A stretch of 64,000 nt of DNA. Source: Streptomyces pseudovenezuelae. Its GTDB lineage: Bacteria > Actinomycetota > Actinomycetes > Streptomycetales > Streptomycetaceae. The translations under genes were made by a program, and so were the position numbers. How positions within the stretch are numbered: position 1 is the first letter of the stretch; each line of letters opens with the position of its first letter. Below are positions 25,084-33,841 of the stretch, one piece after another. Location of the stretch: NCBI RefSeq assembly GCF_001513955.1, contig NZ_KQ948149.1, forward strand, positions 592,227 through 656,226. Direction: 5' to 3'. The notes below the pieces were generated by a model, which ran no database searches, had not been told where the DNA came from, and saw nothing but the letters and a program-made list of their open reading frames with translations.

Positions 25084-25878
25084 TCAGGCCGGGTTCTGGC
25101 TGGCCAGTGCCTCCGACAGTTCCCCGGCCACCTGCTGCAGCACCGGCACGATCTTCTCGGTGGCCGCCTCGGTGACCCGTCCGGCCGGGCCGGAGATCGA
25201 AATGGCGGCGGCGGTGGGGGAGTTGGGCACCGACACCGCGAGGCAGCGGACGCCGATCTCCTGTTCGTTGTCGTCGACCGCGTAGCCCTTGCCGCGCACG
25301 TCCGCCAGGGCCGCGAGGAAGCCGTCCGGCGTGGTGATCGTCTTCTCCGTCGCGGCCGGCATGCCGGTCCGGGCGAGCAGGGCGCGCACCTCGTCGTCGG
25401 GGGTGTGGGCGAGCAGGGCCTTGCCGACACCCGTGGAGTGCGGCAGGACCCGCCGGCCGACCTCGGTGAACATCCGCATCGAGTGCTTGGAGGGCACCTG
25501 GGCGACGTAGACGATCTCGTCCCCGTCGAGCAGGGCCATGTTGGCCGTCTCGCCGGTCTCCTCGACCAGGCGGGCGAGGTACGGGCGGGCCCAGGTGCCG
25601 AGCAGCCGGGAGGCCGACTCGCCGAGGCGGATCAGGCGCGGGCCGAGGGCGTAGCGCCGGTTGGGCTGCTGGCGGACGTATCCGCAGGTCACCAGTGTCC
25701 GCATCAGGCGGTGAATGGTCGGCAGGGGCAGCCCGCTGGTCGCGGACAGCTCGCTCAGTCCGACTTCCCCGCCCGCGTCCGCCATCCGCTCCAGCAGATC
25801 GAAGGCGCGCTCAAGGGACTGGACCCCGCCACCGGCGGACTTGGCGGAGTCGGTGGTGCTGGCGCTGGACGTCGGCAC
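25084..25878 (-). CDS. allR: IclR-family repressor of allantoin catabolism
   Basis: A 264-residue IclR regulator. The winged helix is about residues 20-75 (VQSLERAFDLLERMADAGGE; LPLPTIHRLMRTLVTCGYV) and the effector domain about 85-255 (STGVGKALLAHTPDD; GVRCLAVSVPNSPTAAAISI). It is divergent from allantoinase and near malate synthase, as in the S. coelicolor allantoin locus, where AllR represses these genes and responds to allantoate-type ligands. Four dyads in the intergenic region and one before aceB are the probable targets. Confidence 0.85.
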   Translation of the reverse strand: MPTSSASTTDSAKSAGGGVQSLERAFDLLERMADAGGEVGLSELSATSGLPLPTIHRLMRTLVTCGYVRQQPNRRYALGPRLIRLGESASRLLGTWARPYLARLVEETGETANMALLDGDEIVYVAQVPSKHSMRMFTEVGRRVLPHSTGVGKALLAHTPDDEVRALLARTGMPAATEKTITTPDGFLAALADVRGKGYAVDDNEQEIGVRCLAVSVPNSPTAAAISISGPAGRVTEAATEKIVPVLQQVAGELSEALASQNPA

Positions 25879-25971
25879 GGCGCGTTCCTTTCGGGGCTGC
25901 CTGTCGGGTCTGGGCAGGAGGGCAGAAGCCTACCCGGCAGTCGGTTGACTCCCCGCTGGTGCATAGCTACG

Positions 25972-26007
25972 TTCTGCTTTATGGAATCCTAATTCCACTT
26001 TGTGGAA
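25972..26007. promoter_or_regulatory. Two AllR-type operators, allR side
   Basis: TTCTGCTTTATGGAA (25972-25986, imperfect) and TTCCACTTTGTGGAA (25993-26007, perfect 6-bp arms) follow the TTCC-N7-GGAA pattern. Their starts are 21 bp apart, two helical turns, allowing side-by-side dimers. They lie between the divergent allR and allantoinase genes. Confidence 0.6.
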
Positions 26008-26083
26008 ACGTCCAGAGTGTCGACGTGGGGCGCACCCTGGAGAAGTGTGCCCTTGACGGCGCTCGACCGGGAGTGAAGACTCC

Positions 26084-26115
26084 TTCAACAGAAAGTTGAA
26101 TTCCGTTACGCGGAA
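26084..26115. promoter_or_regulatory. Dyads just upstream of allantoinase, AllR-type
   Basis: TTCAACAGAAAGTTGAA (26084-26100) and TTCCGTTACGCGGAA (26101-26115) are perfect dyads directly abutting each other 27-58 bp before the allantoinase start. The second matches TTCC-N7-GGAA as before aceB. Binding here would block initiation. Confidence 0.6.
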
Positions 26116-26141
26116 GTTAACGGCGGCAGAGAGGGGTCCGG

Positions 26142-27482
26142 GTGTCCGACGCTGAACTGGTGCTGCGCTCGACGCGCGTCATCACGCCCGAGGGGACGCG
26201 GCCCGCGTCCGTCGCGGTCGCCGACGGAAAGATCGCGGCCGTACTGCCGTACGACGCGGACGTACCGTCGGGCGTCCGCCTGGAGGATCTCGGGGACGAC
26301 GTCCTGCTGCCCGGTCTGGTCGACACCCATGTGCACGTCAACGACCCGGGCCGCACCGAGTGGGAGGGCTTCTGGACCGCCACGCGCGCGGCGGCGGCCG
26401 GCGGCATCACCACCCTCGTCGACATGCCGCTCAACTCCCTCCCGCCCACGACGACGGTCGACCACCTGCGCACGAAGCAGGAGGTCGCCGCCGACAAGGC
26501 CCACATCGACGTCGGCTTCTGGGGCGGCGCCCTGCCCGACAACGTCAAGGACCTGCGTCCGCTGCACGAGTCGGGTGTCTTCGGCTTCAAGGCGTTCCTG
26601 TCGCCGTCCGGGGTGGACGAGTTCCCGCATCTCGACCAGGACGGCCTCGCCCGGTCCCTGGCCGAGATCGCCTCCTTCGACGGGCTGCTGATCGTGCACG
26701 CCGAGGACCCGCACCACCTGGAGGCCGCCCCGCAGCAGCCCGGCCCCCGGTACGCCGACTTCCTGGCGTCCCGTCCGCGCGACGCCGAGGACACCGCGAT
26801 CGCCCAACTCATCGCCCAGGCGAAGCGGTTGAACGCGCGCGTGCACGTCCTGCACCTGTCGTCGAGCGACGCGCTCCCGCTGATCGCCCGGGCGAAGGCG
26901 GACGGTGTCCGCGTCACCGTGGAGACCTGCCCGCACTACCTCACCCTCACCGCCGAGGAAGTCCCGGACGGCGCCAGCGAGTTCAAGTGCTGCCCGCCCA
27001 TCCGGGAGTCCGCCAACCAGGACCTGCTGTGGCAGGCGCTGGCCGACGGCACCGTCGACTGCGTGGTCACCGACCACTCCCCGTCCACGGCCGACCTTAA
27101 GACGGACGACTTCGCCACGGCCTGGGGCGGCATCTCGGGTCTCCAGCTGAGCCTGGCGGCGGTCTGGACCGAGGCCCGCAGACGCGGTCACTCGCTGGAG
27201 GACGTGGTCCGCTGGATGTCCGCGCGCACGGCCGAGTTGGTGGGCCTGGACGCGCGCAAGGGCGCCATCGAGGCCGGCCGCGACGCCGACTTCGCGGTCC
27301 TCGCGCCCGACGAGACCTTCACCGTGGACCCCGCGGCCCTCCAGCACCGCAACCGTGTGACGGCCTACGCGGGCAAGACCCTGTACGGGGTGGTGAAGTC
27401 GACCTGGCTGCGCGGCGAACGCATCGTGGCGGACGGCGAGTTCACCGCTCCGAAGGGCCGACTGCTCACCCGTACGCCCTGA
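26142..27482 (+). CDS. allB: Allantoinase
   Basis: A 446-residue amidohydrolase that opens the hydantoin ring of allantoin to allantoate. The binuclear metal site is visible: LVDTHVHVNDPGRTEWEGF (HxH), the carboxylated lysine in FGFKAFLSPSG, IVHAEDPHH, HVLHLSS and the final aspartate in VVTDHSPS. It starts at GTG 26142 behind GAGAGGGG. It is followed after 38 bp by allantoicase, the next enzyme, in one operon under AllR-type operators. Confidence 0.93.
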   Translation: MSDAELVLRSTRVITPEGTRPASVAVADGKIAAVLPYDADVPSGVRLEDLGDDVLLPGLVDTHVHVNDPGRTEWEGFWTATRAAAAGGITTLVDMPLNSLPPTTTVDHLRTKQEVAADKAHIDVGFWGGALPDNVKDLRPLHESGVFGFKAFLSPSGVDEFPHLDQDGLARSLAEIASFDGLLIVHAEDPHHLEAAPQQPGPRYADFLASRPRDAEDTAIAQLIAQAKRLNARVHVLHLSSSDALPLIARAKADGVRVTVETCPHYLTLTAEEVPDGASEFKCCPPIRESANQDLLWQALADGTVDCVVTDHSPSTADLKTDDFATAWGGISGLQLSLAAVWTEARRRGHSLEDVVRWMSARTAELVGLDARKGAIEAGRDADFAVLAPDETFTVDPAALQHRNRVTAYAGKTLYGVVKSTWLRGERIVADGEFTAPKGRLLTRTP

Positions 27483-27520
27483 TCCGCCATCCACCCGCAC
27501 CGGCAACTCCAGAAAGGCCC

Positions 27521-28642
27521 ATGTACGTGACGGCGATTCCCAGCTTCACCGGCGACGCGAACCCGTACGGCGGCGGTGACCCCTACGCGGACTACCGCAC
27601 CGCAGACTTCCCCTTCACCCAGTACGCCGACCTCGCCGCGCGGACCCTCGGCGCCGCGGTCATCGCCGCCAACGACGAGTTCTTCGCCCAGCGGGAGAAC
27701 CTGCTGCTTCCCGGGCGGGCCGAGTTCGACCCCGAGCACTTCGGGCACAAGGGCAAGATCATGGACGGCTGGGAGACGCGCCGCCGCCGGGGCGCATCGG
27801 CCGAGCACCCCTGGCCGACGGCCGAGGACCACGACTGGGCGCTGGTGCGCCTCGGCGCACCCGGCGTGGTCCGGGGGATCGTGGTCGACACGGCGCACTT
27901 CCGTGGGAACTACCCGCAGGCGGTGTCGGTCGAAGGCACGTCCGTGGCGGGCTCCCCGTCCCCGGAGGAACTGCTGGGCGACGACGTGAAGTGGACGACG
28001 CTCGTCCCGCGGACACCGGTCGGCGGCCACGCGGCGAACGGCTTCTCCGTGTCCCTGGAACAGTGCTTCACCCACCTGCGGGTCAACCAGCACCCCGACG
28101 GCGGCATCGCCCGCCTGCGCGTGTACGGCGAGGTCGTCCCGGACCCGGCGTGGCTTGAGGTCCTCGGCGCCTTCGACGTGGTCGCCCTGGAGAACGGCGG
28201 CCGCGCGGAGGACGCGTCGAACCTCTTCTACTCGCCCGCGTCGAACACCATCCAGCCGGGCCGCTCCCGCAAGATGGACGACGGCTGGGAGACCCGGCGC
28301 CGCCGCGATCAGGGGAACGACTGGATCCGCTACCGGCTGGTGGCCCAGTCCCGGATCCGGGCGATCGAGATCGACACGGCGTATCTGAAGGGCAACAGCG
28401 CGGGCTGGGCGTCGGTGTCGGTCCGGGACGGCGAGGACGGCGACTGGCGGGAGATCCTCCCGCGCACCCGTCTGCAGCCGGACACGAACCACCGATTCGT
28501 CCTGCCGGCCCCGGCGGTGGGCACGCACGCACGCGTGGACATCTTCCCGGACGGCGGCATCTCGCGCCTGCGGCTGTTCGGTTCGCTGACGGAGGCGGGT
28601 TCGGCCGCACTGTCGGCGAGGCACCAGGAACTGGGCGGCTGA
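27521..28642 (+). CDS. alc: Allantoicase
   Basis: A 373-residue allantoicase (allantoate amidinohydrolase) that splits allantoate into ureidoglycolate and urea. It consists of two homologous jelly-roll repeats, each with KIMDGWETRRRR-type and GNxPxxVSVEG-type segments: first repeat around residues 80-150, second around 250-310 (KMDDGWETRRRRDQGNDW). It starts at ATG 27521 with GAAAGG upstream. It ends in a strong terminator before the convergent SDR gene. Confidence 0.92.
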   Translation: MYVTAIPSFTGDANPYGGGDPYADYRTADFPFTQYADLAARTLGAAVIAANDEFFAQRENLLLPGRAEFDPEHFGHKGKIMDGWETRRRRGASAEHPWPTAEDHDWALVRLGAPGVVRGIVVDTAHFRGNYPQAVSVEGTSVAGSPSPEELLGDDVKWTTLVPRTPVGGHAANGFSVSLEQCFTHLRVNQHPDGGIARLRVYGEVVPDPAWLEVLGAFDVVALENGGRAEDASNLFYSPASNTIQPGRSRKMDDGWETRRRRDQGNDWIRYRLVAQSRIRAIEIDTAYLKGNSAGWASVSVRDGEDGDWREILPRTRLQPDTNHRFVLPAPAVGTHARVDIFPDGGISRLRLFGSLTEAGSAALSARHQELGG

Positions 28643-28656
28643 GACAGGTGTCAGCC

Positions 28657-28687
28657 CTGTCCCAGGGAGCAACGCCCCCTGGGACAG
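28657..28687. terminator. Terminator hairpin after allantoicase
   Basis: A perfect 11-bp stem, CTGTCCCAGGG (28657-28667) with its complement at 28677-28687 and a 9-base loop. It lies between convergent genes and probably works both ways. There is no T-run, as is usual in Streptomyces. Confidence 0.8.
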
Positions 28688-28727
28688 CGCGGGCAGGACG
28701 GTGGGGGCGGGAGAAGGAGCCTCTGCC

Positions 28728-29474
28728 TCACGCCGTGTACCCCCCGTCCACCGAGAACTCCGCACCGGTGACGTACTCCGCGTCCGCCAGGTACGCCACC
28801 ATCGACGCCACCTCCTCCGGCGTCCCGAACCGCCCCGCCGCCGTCGCCGCGGCCTGCCCCGCCGCGTGCGGCCCGTCCCCCGGATTCATGTCCGTGTCGA
28901 TGGGCCCGGGATGCACGATGTTCGCCGTGATCCCCCGTGACCCCAGCTCACGCGCGAGAGCCTTGGTCAGCCCGATCAGCGCCGACTTGCTCGTCGCGTA
29001 CAGGGTCCCGCCGGGGCCGGGCACCCGCTGGGTCATACAGCTGCCGATCGTGATGATCCGGCCGCCGTCCCGCATCCGGGCAGCCGCCGCCTGCGAGGCC
29101 AGGAACACCCCGCGCACGTTGACGGCCAGCACCCGGTCGACCTGAGCGAGCGACAGATCGTCCAACGGACCGAGCGCCCCCACCCCCGCGTTGTTCACGA
29201 GGACGTCCAGCCCGCCGTACACCTCCGCCGTACGCAGCACCGCCCCCGCCGCCTCCCGCGGATCCGCGGAGTCGGCCCGCAGGGCGAGGGCCCGCCGCCC
29301 CAGCGCCTCGACCCGCCGTACGACGTCCGAGGCCGCCTCCTTGCCGTCCACGTACGTCACGGCCACGTCCGCGCCCTCCCGCGCCAGCCGCACCGCCGTG
29401 GCCGCACCGATTCCCCGGCTGCCCCCGGTGACGAGCGCGACCTTGCCGTTCAGAGTTCCGTGAGTCGTTGTCAT
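28728..29474 (-). CDS. Short-chain dehydrogenase/reductase (3-oxoacyl-ACP reductase-like)
   Basis: A 248-residue classical SDR. It has the cofactor loop LVTGGSRGIGAATAV, NNAGVGALGPL, the catalytic serine in IITIGSCMTQRV, and tyrosine/lysine in YATSKSALIGLTKA. The C-terminal DGGYTA end is typical of FabG-like enzymes. NADP preference is suggested by the arginine after the glycine loop. ATG 29474 follows GGGATGGG. It is convergent with allantoicase and unlikely to belong to that pathway; substrate unknown. Confidence 0.88.
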   Translation of the reverse strand: MTTTHGTLNGKVALVTGGSRGIGAATAVRLAREGADVAVTYVDGKEAASDVVRRVEALGRRALALRADSADPREAAGAVLRTAEVYGGLDVLVNNAGVGALGPLDDLSLAQVDRVLAVNVRGVFLASQAAAARMRDGGRIITIGSCMTQRVPGPGGTLYATSKSALIGLTKALARELGSRGITANIVHPGPIDTDMNPGDGPHAAGQAAATAAGRFGTPEEVASMVAYLADAEYVTGAEFSVDGGYTA

Positions 29475-29685
29475 GACACCCATCCCACCGGTGCGGCCCC
29501 CGAACCGCTGGCGGTGAACGGACAAGGACCTCGCCCCTGGTGGGACGTGTGCGGCCCGGCCGCCGCCGGGGGTTCGTGAAGACCTCGGGCGGCAGGTTAA
29601 CTCCCTGAAAACTCATCGGACTTGACGGGAAAAACCACGGAGTTGTCATTGACATGCCACGGTCTACGCGCGTCATCATGAAGGC

Positions 29686-30075
29686 ATGAGATTCCCCCCA
29701 CGGATCACTCGCACCGGCGCCGCTGTCGCCGTCCTGTCCGCCCTCCTCGTCGGCGGTACCGTCACCACGGCCACCCCGGCGGCCGCGGCCGTCGGCAGCA
29801 TCTGCTACTCCAAGCTGCCCTCCCAGGCGTACGACACCCTGGACCTGATCGAGCAGGGCGGCCCCTACCCCTACTCGCAGGACGGGGTCGTCTTCCAGAA
29901 CCGCGAAGGCGTCCTGCCGAGCCGGTCGACCGGGTACTACCACGAGTACACGGTGATCACGCCCGGCTCCTCCACGCGCGGAGCACGCCGGATCGTCACC
30001 GGTGAGAAGACCCAGGAGGACTACTACACCGCGGACCACTACGCCACCTTCAACCTGGTCAACTACGGCTGCTGA
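29686..30075 (+). CDS. Secreted guanyl-specific ribonuclease, RNase Sa family
   Basis: A 129-residue exported ribonuclease that cleaves RNA 3' to guanosine. A signal peptide (VAVLSALLVGGTVTTATPAAAA) is followed by a mature domain of about 95 residues, matching RNase Sa length. The catalytic glutamate lies in YYHEYTVITPG, the arginine in GARRIVTGE and the histidine in ADHYATF. The two cysteines (SICYSK and the C-terminal YGC) form the family disulphide. No barstar-like inhibitor gene is adjacent, as usual for the secreted enzyme. Confidence 0.93.
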   Translation: MRFPPRITRTGAAVAVLSALLVGGTVTTATPAAAAVGSICYSKLPSQAYDTLDLIEQGGPYPYSQDGVVFQNREGVLPSRSTGYYHEYTVITPGSSTRGARRIVTGEKTQEDYYTADHYATFNLVNYGC

Positions 30076-30118
30076 CAGGGGCGCAACAGCCGGGAGAGCG
30101 CGGCGCGGTGGTCCGCGT

Positions 30119-30319
30119 TCAGCCTGAACCCCGGCTCTCCGCGGCGGCGAACAGCGCGAACGCCAGCACGATCAGGGCAACGCTCGCGTAGATCTCGTAG
30201 CCGTCGAGGACACCGATCCGCTGGACGAGTCCGATGTGCCAGTCGGTGAACTCGTGCAGCAGGCCCATCCCGCCCTGCACCAGGGCGAGGAAGCCGAGCA
30301 GTTCCAGCAGGTGCTTCAT
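30119..30319 (-). CDS. Small membrane protein (66 aa)
   Basis: Two predicted transmembrane helices (LLELLGFLALVQGGMGLLHEF and IYASVALIVLAFALFAAA) joined by a short hydrophilic loop. ATG 30319 is chosen because GAGGG sits 8 bases upstream and the frame upstream is not coding-like. Found beside the divergent histidine kinase. Function unknown. Confidence 0.65.
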   Translation of the reverse strand: MKHLLELLGFLALVQGGMGLLHEFTDWHIGLVQRIGVLDGYEIYASVALIVLAFALFAAAESRGSG

Positions 30320-30498
30320 GGGAAGACCCTCGCCCCGCGGCCACCCCCACGAACATCGGCCGCGGGGCGATCCCCGTTCCACCGAAGCATCGGCCCCGCG
30401 CGGCCGTCCGCGACGAAAGTCTGCGGTGCCGCGACTTTCGTCGCCGATCCCGGTCATGGAGAGGTGCGCCCGGACCTCACTGCGTAGATTTGTCGACC

Positions 30499-31749
30499 GT
30501 GAGCGTTGACGAGACGGTTCCCGAACCCCCGGCCTTCCCCGGCCGGCGCTGGCTGCTGCCGTCCGCCGTGATCCACGAGTTCGACCCCGCCGGCGCGCGG
30601 CCCGGACGGCGGCCCCGGCGCACCGCGCGCGACTGGCTCGTCGACTTCTCCTGCTTCCTCCTGGCCGTCTTCGTCGGCCTGCTCGCGGCGGACGCCGTGG
30701 GCGACAACCCGCATGTCTCGCAGACCGCGGCCGAGCTCGACCAGCTGCTCGGCGCGCTCGCCTGCGCGGCCGTGTGGCTGCGCCGCCGCTGGCCCCTCGG
30801 CCTGGCCCTGGCCACGATCCCGCTCGGCGTGCTCTCGGACACCGCCGGCGGCGCCTGCGCGATCGCCGTCTTCACCCTCGCCGTGCACCGCCCGTTCCGG
30901 TACGTCGCCTGGGTGACCGCCGTCGACATCGCCGCGGTCCCCCTCACCTTCCGGCTGCGGCCCGACGCGGACCTGCCGTACCTCGTCTCGGTCGTCCTCT
31001 CGGTGGTCCTGATCGTCTCTGCCGTCGGCTGGGGCCTGCTCGTACGGGCCAAACGGCAGCTCATGTTCAGCCTGCGCGACCGCGCCCGGCGCGCCGAGAC
31101 GGAGGCGCGGCTGCGGGCCGAGCAGGCACAGCGGCTCGCCCGCGAGGCCATCGCCCGCGAGATGCACGACGTCCTCGCGCACCGGCTGACGCTGCTCAGC
31201 GTCCACGCGGGCGCCCTGGAGTTCCGGCCGGACGCGCCCCAGGAGGAGGTCGCGCGGGCGGCCGGCGTCATCCGGGAGAGCGCGCACGAGGCGCTCCAGG
31301 ACCTGCGGGAGATCATCGGCGTGCTGCGGGCCGCGGACCACGACGACATGGGCCGCCCGCAGCCGACCCTCGCCGCGCTCGACACCCTGGTCGCCGAGTC
31401 CCGTGAGGCCGGCATGAAGGTCATCCTCGACAGCCGGATCGCCGATCCCGCCGCCGTGCCCGCCTCCGTGGGCCGCACCGCCTACCGCATCGCCCAGGAG
31501 AGCCTCACCAACGCCCGCAAGCACGCCCCCGGCACGGAGGTCACGGTCACCGTCACCGGCGGCCCGGGCGAGGGCCTCTGCGTGACCGTCCGGAACCCCC
31601 CGCCCGAGGGCGAGGTGCCGCACGTCCCCGGCTCGGGCCAGGGTCTGATCGGCCTCACCGAGCGCGCCACGCTCGCCGGGGGCCGGCTGGAGCACGGCGT
31701 GGAGACGGACGGGGCGTTCGCGGTGCGGGCGTGGCTGCCGTGGGGGTGA
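30499..31749 (+). CDS. Sensor histidine kinase, NarL/DesK group
   Basis: A ~416-residue membrane kinase. The N-terminal half has about five to six transmembrane helices (FSCFLLAVFVGLLAADAVG through VVLSVVLIVSAVGWGLLV), with no large extracellular sensor. HisKA_3 follows (REAIAREMHDVLAHRLTLLS, catalytic histidine in EMHDVLAH), and the HATPase_c domain ends the protein (YRIAQESLTNARKHAP; GSGQGLIGL). GTG 30499 is the likely start. It precedes its response regulator by 82 bp; together they form a two-component system for an unknown signal at the membrane. Confidence 0.88.
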   Translation: MSVDETVPEPPAFPGRRWLLPSAVIHEFDPAGARPGRRPRRTARDWLVDFSCFLLAVFVGLLAADAVGDNPHVSQTAAELDQLLGALACAAVWLRRRWPLGLALATIPLGVLSDTAGGACAIAVFTLAVHRPFRYVAWVTAVDIAAVPLTFRLRPDADLPYLVSVVLSVVLIVSAVGWGLLVRAKRQLMFSLRDRARRAETEARLRAEQAQRLAREAIAREMHDVLAHRLTLLSVHAGALEFRPDAPQEEVARAAGVIRESAHEALQDLREIIGVLRAADHDDMGRPQPTLAALDTLVAESREAGMKVILDSRIADPAAVPASVGRTAYRIAQESLTNARKHAPGTEVTVTVTGGPGEGLCVTVRNPPPEGEVPHVPGSGQGLIGLTERATLAGGRLEHGVETDGAFAVRAWLPWG

Positions 31750-31831
31750 CGGCCCGGGGTGTCGGCGGTGGACCAACTCGCCCGCCCGCAAGGGTGATCG
31801 CACCCCGCCCTCGCGTGGTTACGTGGGGCCC

Positions 31832-32518
31832 ATGACTGTGATCAGACTGCTCCTCGTCGACGACGACCCCCTGGTGCGGGCCGGTCTGTCCCTGATGATG
31901 GGCGGAGCCGAGGACATCGAGATCGTCGGAGAGGCGGCGGACGGCACCGAGGTCGAGGCCGCCGTCGACCGGACCCGCCCGGACGTCGTCCTCATGGACA
32001 TCAGGATGCCTGCGGTGGACGGCCTCACGGCCACCGAACGGCTGCGCGGCCTCCCCGACGCCCCGCAGGTCGTCGTCCTGACCACCTTCCACGCCGACGA
32101 GCAGGTCCTGCGCGCGCTGCGCGCGGGCGCCGCCGGATTCGTCCTCAAGGACACCCCGCCCGCCGAGATCCTCGCCGCCGTCCGCCGGGTCGCGGCCGGC
32201 GACCCCGTCCTGTCGCCGACCGTCACCCGGCAGCTGATGGCGCACGCGGCCGGCGGCGCCGGCACCCGACGGGCACGCGCGCGTGAGCGCCTCGCCGCCC
32301 TCAACGACCGTGAGCGCGAGGTCGCCGTCGCCGTCGGCCGGGGCCTGTCCAACGCCGAGATCGCCGCCGCCCTCTACATGAGCGTCGCCACCGTCAAGAC
32401 GCATGTGTCCCGTGTCCTGGCCAAGCTCGATCTCAACAACCGGGTGCAGATCGCGTTGTCGGTCCACGACGCGGGACTGCTGGAGCCGACCGAGGAACCG
32501 GGGCCGGACGGGCACTAG
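31832..32518 (+). CDS. NarL/FixJ-type response regulator
   Basis: A 228-residue response regulator. The receiver domain holds the acidic pocket LLLVDDDPLV, the phosphorylation site VVLMDIRMPAVDG (Asp about residue 51), and LTTF and LKDT switch positions. The C-terminal LuxR HTH is LNDREREVAVAVGRGLSNAEI, ending VKTHVSRVLAKLDL. It is paired with the kinase upstream. The adjacent P450 gene, 59 bp downstream in the same direction, might be a co-transcribed target. Confidence 0.9.
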   Translation: MTVIRLLLVDDDPLVRAGLSLMMGGAEDIEIVGEAADGTEVEAAVDRTRPDVVLMDIRMPAVDGLTATERLRGLPDAPQVVVLTTFHADEQVLRALRAGAAGFVLKDTPPAEILAAVRRVAAGDPVLSPTVTRQLMAHAAGGAGTRRARARERLAALNDREREVAVAVGRGLSNAEIAAALYMSVATVKTHVSRVLAKLDLNNRVQIALSVHDAGLLEPTEEPGPDGH

Positions 32519-32577
32519 ACGCGGTCGCGGGGCGTTGACGGGACGAGCGGGGCGTCGACGGGACGAAGGGGGAGCCC

Positions 32578-33780
32578 ATGCCCGAAGCAGTGATCGATCT
32601 GGGGGAGTACGGCGACGCGTTCCGAGCCGATCCGCACCCCGTGTACGCCCGGTTGCGCGCCCTCGGTCCCGTGCACCGGGTGCGACCGCCCGGCTCCGAC
32701 GCCGACTACTCGACCTGGCTCGTCGTAGGGCGCGCGGAGGCACGCGCGGCCCTCGCCGATCCGCGACTGTCCAAGGACGGCCGCAGGATCGGCGTGGTGT
32801 TCGACGACGAGGGACTGATCGGCCGCCATCTGCTCGCCAGTGACCCGCCCGAGCACACCCGGCTGCGCGGCCTGGTGTCCCGCGCCTTCACCCTGCGCCG
32901 GGTCGAGCGGCTGCGGCCCAGGATCCAGCAGATCACCGACGACCTCCTCGACGCGATGCTGCCGCACGGCCGCGCCGACCTGGTGCAATACCTCGCCTAC
33001 CCGCTGCCGATCACCGTGATCTGCGAACTCCTCGGCGTGCCCGAGATGGACCGCACCGAGTTCCGCAAGCTGTCCACCGAGGTCGTGGCTCCCACCAGCC
33101 CGGAGAGCTCGTACGACGCCGTCCGGCGCCTCGGCGTGTACCTGACGGAGCTCATCGAGGACAAGCGGTGCGCCGGACCGGGTGACGACCTGCTCGGCGA
33201 CCTCATCCGCACCACCGCCGAGGACGGCGACCGGCTCTCCCCCTCGGAACTGCGCGGCATGGCCTTCCTGCTGCTGATCGCTGGCCACGAGACCACGGTC
33301 AACCTCATCACCAACTGCGTGCACGCCCTGCTCACCCACCCCGGCCAACTCGCGGCCCTGCGCGCCGACACGAGCCTGGTCGACGGCGCCGTCGAGGAGG
33401 CGCTGCGCTACGAGGGCCCGGTGGAGAACGCGACCTTCCGGTACGCCGCCGAGCCCCTGGAGATAGCGGGCCGGGCCATAGCCAAGGGCGACCCGGTGAT
33501 GATCTGCCTGAGCGCGGCCGACCGCGACGACTCCCGCTACCCGGCCCCGGACCGCTTCGACATCCGCCGCGACCCCCGCGGGCACCTCGCGTTCGGCCAC
33601 GGCGTCCACTACTGCCTGGGCGCCCCGCTGGCCCGCCTGGAGGCCCGCACGGCGATCAGGACCCTGCTGGAGCGTGCCCCCGTCCTGGCGCTCGACGGAC
33701 CGCCGGGGGAGTGGCTGCCGGGGATGCTGATCAGAGGAGTGCGGAGCCTGCCGGTCCGGTGGCAGGGCTCGGCGGGGTGA
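32578..33780 (+). CDS. Cytochrome P450
   Basis: A 400-residue soluble class I bacterial P450. The heme-binding loop FGHGVHYCLGAPLARLE contains the cysteine ligand, the I-helix has LLIAGHETTVNLI (acid-alcohol pair ET), and the K-helix has EEALRYEGP (ExxR). The profile fits the CYP107-like group, which oxidises macrolides and other secondary metabolites or fatty acids. No ferredoxin gene is adjacent. The substrate is unknown. Confidence 0.9.
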   Translation: MPEAVIDLGEYGDAFRADPHPVYARLRALGPVHRVRPPGSDADYSTWLVVGRAEARAALADPRLSKDGRRIGVVFDDEGLIGRHLLASDPPEHTRLRGLVSRAFTLRRVERLRPRIQQITDDLLDAMLPHGRADLVQYLAYPLPITVICELLGVPEMDRTEFRKLSTEVVAPTSPESSYDAVRRLGVYLTELIEDKRCAGPGDDLLGDLIRTTAEDGDRLSPSELRGMAFLLLIAGHETTVNLITNCVHALLTHPGQLAALRADTSLVDGAVEEALRYEGPVENATFRYAAEPLEIAGRAIAKGDPVMICLSAADRDDSRYPAPDRFDIRRDPRGHLAFGHGVHYCLGAPLARLEARTAIRTLLERAPVLALDGPPGEWLPGMLIRGVRSLPVRWQGSAG

Positions 33781-33785
33781 TAACA

Positions 33786-33822
33786 GCACGGCGGGACGGG
33801 GAGATCTCGGGGCCCGCCGTGC
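33786..33822. terminator. Terminator between P450 and convergent dehydrogenase
   Basis: A perfect 10-bp stem, GCACGGCGGG at 33786-33795 and its complement at 33813-33822 with a 17-base loop, 5 bases after the P450 stop and before the end of the convergent gene. Confidence 0.75.
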
Positions 33823-33841
33823 GCCACCGGGCGGACCGGGT

